From positions 1-64,000 of the forward strand of contig NZ_FNSO01000002.1 of NCBI RefSeq assembly GCF_900105945.1: a stretch of DNA of 64,000 bases, written 5' to 3'. The position numbers and the translations under genes were made by a program. Shown here in pieces: positions 24,391 through 32,399 of the stretch. The notes under the pieces are model-generated. The model did not search any database and was not told the origin of the DNA. It saw only the letters and a list, made by a program, of their open reading frames with translations. Each line of letters begins with the position of its first letter. Position 1 is the first letter of the stretch. Source of the DNA: Amycolatopsis tolypomycina. Lineage in GTDB: Bacteria; Actinomycetota; Actinomycetes; Mycobacteriales; Pseudonocardiaceae.

Positions 24391-27300
24391 TCAGCCCCTC
24401 GTTCCGCGGGCCCGGCGGGCCGCCAGCAGGGCCGCGATGCCCGCGACCACCGCGAGACCGCCCAGTGCCGCCAGCCAGTCACCCGGGAACCCGGTGCTCG
24501 ACAGCGGCCGGGCCTTCGCCGGGGTCGTCGAGGCGAGCACCCCGGCGTCCAGGCTCAGGTCTTCCCGCTTCGCCGGGCCCAGCTTCACCACCGGCGTGCA
24601 CCCGCTCGCCGGATCCGCGTCGGAGTCCTTCGTGTCGTCGGGTCCGGCGTCCGGCTTGGTCAGCTTGCGGCCACCCGTGCCGAAGCAGACCTGGTACGAG
24701 CCGTCCGGCAGGTCGTCGAACAGGTACTTCCCGTTCGCGTCCGTCTTCTTGGTCGCGATCTGCTTCCCGTTGCCGTCCTTGAGGACCACGGGCACGTCCG
24801 GCACGCCCGGCTCACCCGGGTCCTGCAGGCCGTTGCCGTTCTTGTCGGTCCACACGAAGTCGCCGACGCGGTTGCGCGGCTCGACGAGACCCGCGTCGAG
24901 GGTCAGGTTCTCCCGCTTGCCCACGCCGAGCTGGACCACCGGGGTGCAGCCGGACGCCGGATCGGCGTCGGAGTCCTTGCCGTCGTCGCCCGCGTCCGGC
25001 TTGACCCACTGCCAGCCCGCGTACTGCGGCGGCACCCGGGTCCGGTCGAAGCAGACCCGGTACGAGCCGTCGGGCAGGTTGTCGAACAGGTACTTGCCGT
25101 CCGGGCCCGTCTTGGTCGAAGCCACCTGCTTCCCGTTGCCGTCCTTCAGGACCACCGGCACGTCCGGCACGCCCGGCTCACCCGGGTCCTGCAGGCCGTT
25201 GCGGTTCGTGTCGGCCCAGACGAGGTCGCCGAGGCGGTTCGGCGGTGCGACCAGACCCGCGTCCAGGGTCAGGTCCTCCCGCGCGCCCGTGCCCAGCTTG
25301 ACGACCGGCGTGCACCCGGTCGCCGGTTCGGCGTCCGAGTCCTTGCCGTCGTCGCCGGCGTTCGGCTTGGTCAGCCCGTAGTCGGCCACCGGGGCCGGGA
25401 GCTGCTTGATGCCGAAGCACACCTGGTACGACCCGTCCGGCAGATTGTCGAACAGGTACTTCCCGTCCGGGCCCGTCTTCGTGGTCGCCACCTGCTTGCC
25501 GTCGCCGTCCTTGAGGACCACTTGCACGTCCGGCACGCCGGGCTCGCCCGGGTCCTGCAGGCCGTCGCTGTTCTTGTCCAGCCACACGAAGTCGCCGACG
25601 CGGTTGCGCGGCTCGACCAGACCCGCGTCGAGGGCCAGGTTCTCCCGCCCACCCGGGCCCAGCTTCACCACGGGCGTGCACCCGCTCGCCGGATCCGCGT
25701 CGGAGTCCTTCGCGTCGTCGCCCGCGTCCGGCTTGGTCCACTGCCAGTCGGCGTAGTCCGCCGGCAGCTTCGCCCGGTCGAAGCAGACCTGGTACGACCC
25801 GTCCGGCAGATTGTCGAACAGGTACTTCCCGTCCGGACCCGTGCTCGTGGCGGCGAGCTGCTTGCCGTCGCCGTCCTTCAGGACCACCGGCACGTCCGGC
25901 ACGCCCGGCTCACCCGGGTCCTGCAGGCCGTTGCCGTTCTTGTCGGCCCAGACGAAGTCGCCGAGCCGGTTCGGCGGCGTGACCAGACCGGCGTCCAGGG
26001 TCAGGTTCTCCCGCTTGCCCACGCCGAGCTGCACCACCGGGGTGCACCCGGACGCCGGGTCCGCGTCGGAATCCTTCGTGTCGTCGCCCGCGTTCGCCTT
26101 GGTCAGCTTGTAGTCGGCGACCGGGGCCGGGAGGTGCGCGATGTCGAAGCACACCTGGTACGAGCCGTCCGGCAGGCTGTCGAACAGGTACTTCCCGTCC
26201 GGGCCCGTCTTCGTGGTCGCCACCTGCTTGCCGTCGCCGTCCTTCAGGACCACCGGCACGTCCGGCACGCCCGGCTCACCCGGGTCCTGCAGGCCGTCGC
26301 CGTTCTTGTCCAGCCACACGAAGTCGCCGACACGGTTGCGCGGCTCGACCAGACCCGCGTCCAGGGTCAGGTCCTCCCGGCGGTCGACGCCCAGCGTGGT
26401 GACCGGCGTGCACCCGCTTTCGGTGTCGGCGTCGGAGTCCTTGGTGTCGTCGCCCGCGTTCTGCTTCGTCCACAGCCAGTCGGCGTAGTCCTTCGGCAGC
26501 TTCGACCGGTCGAAGCACACCTGGTACGACCCGTCGGGCAGCTTGTCGAAGAGGTACTTCCCGTCCGGGCCCGTCTTCGTGGTCGCCAGCTGCTTCCCGG
26601 TGCCGTCCTTCAGGACCACCGGCACGTCCGGCACCCCGGGCTCACCCGGGTCCTGCAGGCCGTTGCCGTTCTTGTCGGCCCAGACGAAGTCCCCGAGCCG
26701 GTTCGGCGGCCGGATACCGGCGTCGAGCGTGAGGTCCTCGCGCTTGGCCGGGCCGAGCGTCGTCACCGGGGTGCACCCGGTCGCCGGATCGGCGTCGGAG
26801 TCCTTGGTGTCGTCACCCGCGTTCTGCTTGGTCCACAGCCAGTCGGCGTACTCCTTCGGCAGCTTCTTCACGTCGAAGCACACCTGGTACGCGCCGTCCG
26901 GCAGGCTGTCGAACAGGTACTTCCCGTCCGGGCCCGTCTTCGTGGTCGCGACCTGCTTCCCGGTGCCGTCCTTGAGGGTCACGGGCACGTCCGGCACGCC
27001 CGGCTCGCCCGCGTCCTGCAGGCCGTTGCCGTTCGTGTCCGCCCACACGAGGTCCCCGAGCCGGTTGCGCGCGGCGACCAGGCCGGCGTCGACGGTGTGG
27101 TCCACCGAACCCGCCGGGCCCATGGTCACCTTGACGGTGCCGGTGGCCGGGTCGGCGTCGGAGTCGATGGCCGGGTTCCCGCCCGCCTTGGCGACCGTCC
27201 ACTTGATACTCGACACCGGGGGTGCGCCCGGCAGCCCCGCGGTGTCGATGCCCGAGTAGTCGAACTTCACCGTGTAACAGGTGTCGGCCTTGAGACCGTC

Positions 27301-29250
27301 CGCGGCGCCGAAGTAGTACTCGCCGTTCGCGCCGGTCGTCTTGGTGGCGAGCGCGGCTCCCTTGCCGTCGCAGGGAAGCAGCGTCACCTTCGCTCCGGCC
27401 ACCGCGGGTTCGGCCGGGCCCTGGACGCCGTCGCCGTCGGTGTCGAACCACACCCGGTTGCCCAGCTGGACCGGCGCGTTGTCGCAGAGCGCCTCCAGGT
27501 CGGCCAGGCCGTTGGCCTTGCCCCAGCCTTCGGTCGACTTGTCGCTGATGAGGTAGCTGTTCGGGAAGCCGTCGGCCATCATCGTGCCCTTGGCCCGGTC
27601 GAACCAGCCGATGCCGCCGGTGTTGATCGCCGTCGGGTCCATCACCGTCGCGGGCATCCGCGCGGCCGGGTACACCACCGCGAGGGCGCCCTGCGCGGTC
27701 TCGTTGTGCGGCTTGCCGTGCTCGGTGTCGGCGAAGTGCTCACCGGGGTAGTACTCGACGACGTCGGTCGGCTCGCCGCCGCCGTTGGCCGCCTCGCTGT
27801 TGTTGTTCGGGCAGCCGGACGTGCCTTCCCAGACGTAGCCGCCGGCCTGCTTGCAGACCCGGTTGAGGTCGCCGCCGCTGACGGTGTCGAGCAGGGCGGT
27901 GCCCCCCGCGTTCGGCATGTTGAACCCGCCCTGGTCGCCGAAGCGGTCCCGGAAACCGAGCACCAGGTCCCCGCCGGCTTCGGCGCGGATGTCGGTCAGC
28001 AGCGGTTCCGCGTGGGTGATCAGGTTCCCGCCCTGGGGCGCGGGCGCCTGGTAGGTGGCCTGCCACGGGTTCCAGAAGTGGGTGTTGCTGTAGTTCCACA
28101 GCGCGTCACCGCGCTTGAAGTCCAGCTTCTGGTCGACGATCACCGGGCCGAACGTGCCCGCGGCGGCGTCGAACGTGCGGATGACGACCCGCATGTCGGC
28201 CACCTTCTGCGTCGATTCGCCGGAGCACACCCCACCGACGAAGACGACGCCGTCGTGCACGCCGAGACCGCTCGGCCGCCAGTCACCGGCCGCGGGACAG
28301 TTCGGGTTCGGGATCGCGTAGCTCGCCTTCGGCGCGGCCGCGGTCGCCGCGGTCGCGTTGTAGAGGTAGAGCTTGCGATCGGCGAGGTTCACCACGAACA
28401 GCGTGCTGCCGTCCTCGCTGATGCGCAGCGCGCCGAGGCTTTCCTTGCCCACCACGTCGGCGAACTTCTGGTCGAAGTCCGTTTGCATGGCGTGCGCGGT
28501 GCCGCCGGTGGCGGGCACCTTGGTGAACAGGCTGGTGGCCTTGGTCGCCGGGTTCGTCACGTAGATCGCGCCGGGGCCATCGGGCCCGTACGCCGCGGCC
28601 CGCTTGGCGTACGCGCTGGAGAAGATGCGCTTGTCCGCCTTGCGGTAGGCGATGCCGTAGACGGTCCCGGTGTCACCCTGGGTGGCCAGTGCGGTGGGCG
28701 GGGTCCCGGTCCCCCGCGCGGTGAACGGGAAGCTCACCAGCGAACGGGCCTTCGGGTCGATGCCCGGCGCGATGCCGTTGCGCTGGCAGGCGGTGACCAG
28801 CGTGGGGTTGTCCTGGCAGTAGTCCGCCGGGTTCCACAGCCCCATCGTCAGGTCGGCCTTCTTGCCGCCGGAGACGTCGACGAAGGAGGTGAGGCTGCTC
28901 AGCCCGCCACCCGCCGGCGCCGGCTTCAGGTACGGCATCGACGCGGGGACGCTCGCCTCGACGCGGTACTTCCCGCCGGCGAGGCCCGTGGTGGCCAGCT
29001 TGACGGTGCCGTCCGCGCCGGTGGTCCCACTGGCCGTGGCGCCCGCGGAATCGGTCGCCTTCACCGGGATCCCGGCGACGCCGGTCTCCAGCGCGGGCTC
29101 GTAGTTGCCGTTGCCGTTGAGGTCGCGGATCACCCGGACGGTCAGAGTGCCGTCGGAGGCGTCCGCGACAGCCGGTGCGGCCGGCGCCGCGAGCGGGAAC
29201 ACTGTCGAGGCGAGCAGGAGCACCGCCCCGAAAGCTGTCAGTCTCTTCAA
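24391..29250 (-). CDS. Large SdrD/Cna-B repeat surface protein with sortase-like tail
   Basis: A 1619-residue exported protein. Residues 1-29 are a signal peptide. One Cna-B/SdrD-like domain follows (RVIRDLNGNGNYEPALETG), then a head of about 430 residues with beta-propeller-like strands (GTVYGIAYRKADKRIFSSAY, NLADRKLYLYN). From about residue 595 to 1575 there are eight SdrD_B repeats of about 122 residues, each with a DxNGDGxQD calcium-type loop (GDFVWADKNGNGLQDPGEP). The C-terminus has LSSTG, a membrane segment and an Arg-rich end, like sortase E substrates. The stalk would hold the head away from the wall. Repeats alternate in two types. A large antisense frame is a shadow. Confidence 0.92.
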   Translation of the reverse strand: MKRLTAFGAVLLLASTVFPLAAPAAPAVADASDGTLTVRVIRDLNGNGNYEPALETGVAGIPVKATDSAGATASGTTGADGTVKLATTGLAGGKYRVEASVPASMPYLKPAPAGGGLSSLTSFVDVSGGKKADLTMGLWNPADYCQDNPTLVTACQRNGIAPGIDPKARSLVSFPFTARGTGTPPTALATQGDTGTVYGIAYRKADKRIFSSAYAKRAAAYGPDGPGAIYVTNPATKATSLFTKVPATGGTAHAMQTDFDQKFADVVGKESLGALRISEDGSTLFVVNLADRKLYLYNATAATAAAPKASYAIPNPNCPAAGDWRPSGLGVHDGVVFVGGVCSGESTQKVADMRVVIRTFDAAAGTFGPVIVDQKLDFKRGDALWNYSNTHFWNPWQATYQAPAPQGGNLITHAEPLLTDIRAEAGGDLVLGFRDRFGDQGGFNMPNAGGTALLDTVSGGDLNRVCKQAGGYVWEGTSGCPNNNSEAANGGGEPTDVVEYYPGEHFADTEHGKPHNETAQGALAVVYPAARMPATVMDPTAINTGGIGWFDRAKGTMMADGFPNSYLISDKSTEGWGKANGLADLEALCDNAPVQLGNRVWFDTDGDGVQGPAEPAVAGAKVTLLPCDGKGAALATKTTGANGEYYFGAADGLKADTCYTVKFDYSGIDTAGLPGAPPVSSIKWTVAKAGGNPAIDSDADPATGTVKVTMGPAGSVDHTVDAGLVAARNRLGDLVWADTNGNGLQDAGEPGVPDVPVTLKDGTGKQVATTKTGPDGKYLFDSLPDGAYQVCFDVKKLPKEYADWLWTKQNAGDDTKDSDADPATGCTPVTTLGPAKREDLTLDAGIRPPNRLGDFVWADKNGNGLQDPGEPGVPDVPVVLKDGTGKQLATTKTGPDGKYLFDKLPDGSYQVCFDRSKLPKDYADWLWTKQNAGDDTKDSDADTESGCTPVTTLGVDRREDLTLDAGLVEPRNRVGDFVWLDKNGDGLQDPGEPGVPDVPVVLKDGDGKQVATTKTGPDGKYLFDSLPDGSYQVCFDIAHLPAPVADYKLTKANAGDDTKDSDADPASGCTPVVQLGVGKRENLTLDAGLVTPPNRLGDFVWADKNGNGLQDPGEPGVPDVPVVLKDGDGKQLAATSTGPDGKYLFDNLPDGSYQVCFDRAKLPADYADWQWTKPDAGDDAKDSDADPASGCTPVVKLGPGGRENLALDAGLVEPRNRVGDFVWLDKNSDGLQDPGEPGVPDVQVVLKDGDGKQVATTKTGPDGKYLFDNLPDGSYQVCFGIKQLPAPVADYGLTKPNAGDDGKDSDAEPATGCTPVVKLGTGAREDLTLDAGLVAPPNRLGDLVWADTNRNGLQDPGEPGVPDVPVVLKDGNGKQVASTKTGPDGKYLFDNLPDGSYRVCFDRTRVPPQYAGWQWVKPDAGDDGKDSDADPASGCTPVVQLGVGKRENLTLDAGLVEPRNRVGDFVWTDKNGNGLQDPGEPGVPDVPVVLKDGNGKQIATKKTDANGKYLFDDLPDGSYQVCFGTGGRKLTKPDAGPDDTKDSDADPASGCTPVVKLGPAKREDLSLDAGVLASTTPAKARPLSSTGFPGDWLAALGGLAVVAGIAALLAARRARGTRG

Positions 29251-29618
29251 GTCTCACTCCACAAGCCGGGCCTCTGCGGCCACTGTCCAATGCAGACGGT
29301 TGTGGCGAGTTTAGGAGCTGGACGGAGTGAGTCACCCGGTGAAGACGGGTGAATGTAAAACCGGTTTCAGTGATCTTAAACCACACGATCGGGTGAGATA
29401 CCGCCCGTCGACCGGGTGAGGAGCAACGGACAAAGCCACCGAACGGGAGGCGGCCGACACGCCCGGCTCGCGACGACGCGCACCTCGGCCGGAATCGCTG
29501 TCAACCCCTATTCGACGGCAATTCCGAATAGGAGCTCACAATCTTGACACGTCAATCGTTCGTCAGGCACCTTCGAGAGACGAAGACCACATTCCACCGA
29601 ACCCACGGAGCAGAAATC
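29251..29618. other. Intergenic region between surface protein and DUF5988-like gene
   Basis: The 368 bases hold the promoter of the surface protein gene on one side. A GC-poor stretch (29345-29400) contains CACCCG and CGGGTG arms around GTGAAGA near 29334 and several further GGGTGA motifs, which could be regulator sites. No ORF or RNA gene is supported. Confidence 0.4.
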
Positions 29619-29831
29619 ATGACGCACATCAAGGTGACGCTTTCCGGTGGTCCGGCCGAACTGGTCGAACGGCACCGCGAATGGACGGTCGGCAACATCG
29701 GCGAAGTCGCGAAGGTGAGCTTCGGCGCGGGTTACGAGCACTTCTCCCACGACGGCGAGTACACCACCACGGGCAGCGGCGACCTGGTGCCGGTGTTCGC
29801 CTGGTGCGGGCGCACGCGCGTCGCGGAGTGA
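29619..29831 (+). CDS. Small DUF5988-like protein
   Basis: A 70-residue protein. VTLSGGPAELVERHREW, then VSFGAGYEHFSHDGEY and a final FAWCGRTRVAE match the pattern I associate with the actinobacterial DUF5988 family (GGP, GYEHF and W-x-RTRIAE blocks). The function of that family is not known to me. ATG 29619 (MTHIKV) with GGAG upstream is preferred over a frame start 25 codons earlier. It stands alone, with a small membrane protein gene 90 bases downstream on the same strand. Confidence 0.7.
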   Translation: MTHIKVTLSGGPAELVERHREWTVGNIGEVAKVSFGAGYEHFSHDGEYTTTGSGDLVPVFAWCGRTRVAE

Positions 29832-29921
29832 TCCACCCGGAACTCCACCGCCGGGTGGTCCCGCTCCACCCGGCTCCCGCACTAGCTTTCTTTCCGTCGG
29901 AAACACCCGGAAAGGAAAGCC

Positions 29922-30038
29922 ATGAACGAAGTGCTCGGTTTCATGTTCCTCCGCTTCGCCGTCATCGGCGGCGGAATCCTGCTGCTCGTCCTGCTGCTGG
30001 GCGTGGTCGCGATCGTGCTGAAGAAACTGGGCCGCTAG
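29922..30038 (+). CDS. Small membrane protein (38 residues)
   Basis: The frame starts at ATG 29922 after AAAGGAAAG and ends at TAG 30036-30038. It reads NEVLGFMFLRFAVIGGG followed by ILLLVLLLGVVAIVL and a basic end KKLGR, that is, one transmembrane helix with a positive C-terminus. The excellent ribosome site and clean single-helix design support a real gene, although it is very short. Function unknown. Confidence 0.6.
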   Translation: MNEVLGFMFLRFAVIGGGILLLVLLLGVVAIVLKKLGR

Positions 30039-30151
30039 TACCGCAGGCTCGCCGGAACACCCGTCGCGGAACGGTCGAACGCAGGGATCCCCGTCCGGGG
30101 ACCCGCGCCGCGCGCCGCAGCGGTCGTTGCGCGCTCGTTGCCGTCCCGGCG

Positions 30152-30820
30152 CTAAGCCGTGAAGCCGCGCCCCAGCCCGTGCTCCACGGCGTAACGCAGC
30201 GCTTCGATGCGGTTGCGCACGCCGATCTTGGCGAAGGCGTTGTTGATGTGCGTCTTCACCGTCGTCTCGCCGATGACCAGCTCGGCCGCGATCTGCCCGT
30301 TGCTCAGCCCGGCGGCGATCAGGCCGAGCACCTCGGCCTCGCGTGCGGTCAGCCTGTCCGGGAGGGGGTCCTTCTTCGCGCTGCGGCCGGACAGCGCGGA
30401 AGCCACCTGGCCGGACACGCCGGCCCCGAACGTCAGCTGCCCGGCGACCACGGCCCGCAGCGCGGCCCCGATCTCGCCGCGGCCGGCGTCCTTCGTCAGG
30501 TAGCCGCGGGCGCCGGCGGCCAGTGCACCGGCGATCGAGCCGTCGTCCGCGTACGTCGTCAGGACCAGCACGGCGACGTCCGGGTGGTCGCGGACGACCC
30601 GGGCGGTCGCTTCGACGCCGTTCATGACGGGCATGGTGAGGTCCATCAGCACCGCGTCGACCCGGTCGAGCCGGCCGAGGAGCTCGAGCGCTTCGGCGCC
30701 GTCGGCCGCCGAGCCGGCCACCTCGACGTCGTCGAGCAGGCCCATGAGCGCGACCAGGCCTTCGCGCACCGCCTGCTGGTCGTCCACCACGACGACCCTG
30801 ATCACCCGCGGTTCCCCCAT
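30152..30820 (-). CDS. LuxR/NarL-family response regulator (orphan)
   Basis: A 222-residue two-component regulator. The receiver domain has VVVVDDQQAVREGL with the acidic pair, phospho-acceptor Asp in AVLMDLTMPVMNG, the Thr switch in VLVLTTYADD and Lys in YLTKDAG. The C-terminal LuxR-type helix-turn-helix reads LTAREAEVLGLIAAGLSNGQIAAELVIGETTVKTHI (conserved blocks ending VKTH). No histidine kinase is adjacent, so its partner lies elsewhere. It faces the small membrane protein gene and is followed upstream by the CE4 gene end. Confidence 0.93.
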   Translation of the reverse strand: MGEPRVIRVVVVDDQQAVREGLVALMGLLDDVEVAGSAADGAEALELLGRLDRVDAVLMDLTMPVMNGVEATARVVRDHPDVAVLVLTTYADDGSIAGALAAGARGYLTKDAGRGEIGAALRAVVAGQLTFGAGVSGQVASALSGRSAKKDPLPDRLTAREAEVLGLIAAGLSNGQIAAELVIGETTVKTHINNAFAKIGVRNRIEALRYAVEHGLGRGFTA

Positions 30821-30928
30821 GATCCCCTCCCGGTGCCGGCTGGCAGGCTACCACCGGACCACCGGTTCGTGGGTCCACTGTGGAGGATGGTGGCGCGGCG
30901 GGGTGCATCCGCCGCGCCACCGCACACC

Positions 30929-31591
30929 TCAGGCCGGGGCGACCGCCCGCCCCGTCTGCGGTGAGATCATCCCGGCGCAGAGCCCGCGGCTCGCGAGCGT
31001 CTGCGCGATCCGGGGGATGGCGGCACGGGTGTTGGCCGGCCAGTCGTGCATCAGGATGACCTGGCCGTTCGTGAGCCGGGCGTTGGCCGCGACGATCGCG
31101 TCGACGCTCGCGTTGTTCCAGTCGCCCGAATCGACGTCCCAGATGACCTGGCGCAGGCCGTAGCGGGACGCCACCGACTGGACCGTCGCGTTCGTTTCCC
31201 CGTACGGCGGGCGGAACAGCCGGGGCGTGCCGCCGCCCCCGGCCGCGATCGCCTGCTGGGTCCGGGAAATCTCCGAATCCACCTGGCCCTGGCTCAGCTG
31301 GGTCAGGTGCGGGTGGGTGTAGCTGTGGTTGCCCACCCACATCCCCGCGCTCGTCTGGGCGCGGACCTGCGCCGCATTCGCGGCCGCGTTCTGGCCGACG
31401 TTGAACATCGTGGCCCGCAGCCCGTTCTGCCGCAGCGCGGTCAGCAGGGCCGGGGTGCTGGAGTTCGACGGCCCGTCGTCGAAGGTCAGGCCGACGTACC
31501 CGCTGCACGCGGCCGCCTGGGCCGGGGTGACGGCGACCGTGCTCGCCACGGCGAGGGCCGCCGTCACCAGGAGGGTGCTCCACGCGCGCAT
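30929..31591 (-). CDS. CE4 polysaccharide deacetylase (acetylxylan esterase-like)
   Basis: A 220-residue secreted esterase/deacetylase with signal peptide ending PAQAA. All NodB motifs are visible: LTFDDGPS (base and metal Asp), NHSYTHPHL (metal His pair), RPPYGE, DVDSGDWNN and ILMHDW. These metal-dependent enzymes remove acetyl groups from xylan or chitin. ATG 31591 starts two bases after the stop of the GH11 xylanase gene, so the two are one operon and acetylxylan is the best substrate guess. There is no binding module. Confidence 0.93.
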   Translation of the reverse strand: MRAWSTLLVTAALAVASTVAVTPAQAAACSGYVGLTFDDGPSNSSTPALLTALRQNGLRATMFNVGQNAAANAAQVRAQTSAGMWVGNHSYTHPHLTQLSQGQVDSEISRTQQAIAAGGGGTPRLFRPPYGETNATVQSVASRYGLRQVIWDVDSGDWNNASVDAIVAANARLTNGQVILMHDWPANTRAAIPRIAQTLASRGLCAGMISPQTGRAVAPA

Positions 31592-31593
31592 GG

Positions 31594-32259
31594 TCAGCCC
31601 ACCGTGATGTTGGAGTTGCCGCTGCTCTGGTAGCCCTCGGTCGCGAGGATCATGTAGTAGTTGAAGCTGCCGAGCCGCATGCCGGCGCGGCCCCACGCGT
31701 CGAAGTGGTTGCCGGTGGTGATGCTGCCGCCGGTCCGCCGCTGCTGGCGCACGCTCCAGTACTGGTTGAACGTCTTGTTGCCTTCGACGGACGGCGCGTT
31801 GTAGCGGGTCGTCTGGTAGATGTCGTACGTGCCGCCGTCGCTGGTCACGGTGCCCTTGTACGTCCCGGTCGGCCGCCAGCTGCCCCAGTTGTCGACGATG
31901 TAGTACTCGACGAGCGGGTTGGACGTCCAGCCGTAGAGGGCCAGGTAGCTGTTGCCGGAGGGGTTGAAGCTGCCCGAGTAATTTACAGTCCGGCGACTGC
32001 CGTTGCTCCAGCCTTTGCCGGCGACGAAGTTGTTGACGTTGCTCCAGTTGGTCCGGTAGTTGCCACCGGAGGAGAGCGTCATGGAGACCGAGCCGCCACC
32101 GGCGGTCCAGAACGAGTAGTAGTACCCGTTGTCGGTGCCCGTCCGGTTGGACGTGATGACCGTGTCGGCCCAGGCGGTTCCGGGCAGGAATGCGGCGATC
32201 AGCGCAAGGACGGCGCCGCCGGCGAACACCCTGCTGCGGCCGCGTTTCTTGGTGAACAT
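31594..32259 (-). CDS. GH11 endo-1,4-beta-xylanase
   Basis: A 221-residue secreted xylanase. The signal peptide ends GTAWA. The single GH11 jelly-roll domain shows [13 protein letters not shown], the nucleophile Glu in [14 protein letters not shown], and the acid/base Glu in [13 protein letters not shown] near the end; [16 protein letters not shown] is the thumb region. No carbohydrate-binding module follows. ATG 32259 has a GAGGAGGAA ribosome site. The deacetylase gene follows at once, fitting breakdown of acetylated xylan. CGAAA-type boxes lie upstream. Confidence 0.95.
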   Translation of the reverse strand: MFTKKRGRSRVFAGGAVLALIAAFLPGTAWADTVITSNRTGTDNGYYYSFWTAGGGSVSMTLSSGGNYRTNWSNVNNFVAGKGWSNGSRRTVNYSGSFNPSGNSYLALYGWTSNPLVEYYIVDNWGSWRPTGTYKGTVTSDGGTYDIYQTTRYNAPSVEGNKTFNQYWSVRQQRRTGGSITTGNHFDAWGRAGMRLGSFNYYMILATEGYQSSGNSNITVG

Positions 32260-32335
32260 GCTTCCTCCTCGTCGAGGCTGGCAGGCGAGCCAGGATGGCA
32301 AAAGCATGCGAGCCGCGCCGCTGGTGGGGCAATCA

Positions 32336-32351
32336 CTTTCGGAAAGTTTCG
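32336..32351. promoter_or_regulatory. CGAAA/TTTCG box upstream of the xylanase operon
   Basis: CTTTCGGAAAGTTTCG lies 77-92 bases upstream of the xylanase start. On the coding strand it reads CGAAACTTTCCGAAAG, i.e. two CGAAA blocks around a central CTTTC. The same block pattern lies before the AA10 and GH5 genes. Confidence 0.5.
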
Positions 32352-32399
32352 ATGGTCGCGCGAGTGCGGGGTGAGCCGCCCGGCCCACCCCGCTTTTCC

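Noticed and set aside
24247..29352. A 1701-codon open frame on the plus strand
   Set aside because: It is antisense to the repeat surface protein. Its regular Arg/Val/His composition is the mirror of the Cna-B repeats, and it has no signal, start site or domain.
30929..32332. Reading CE4 and xylanase as one fused protein
   Set aside because: They are in different frames with a clear stop at 31594-31596 and a separate ATG and signal peptide for each.
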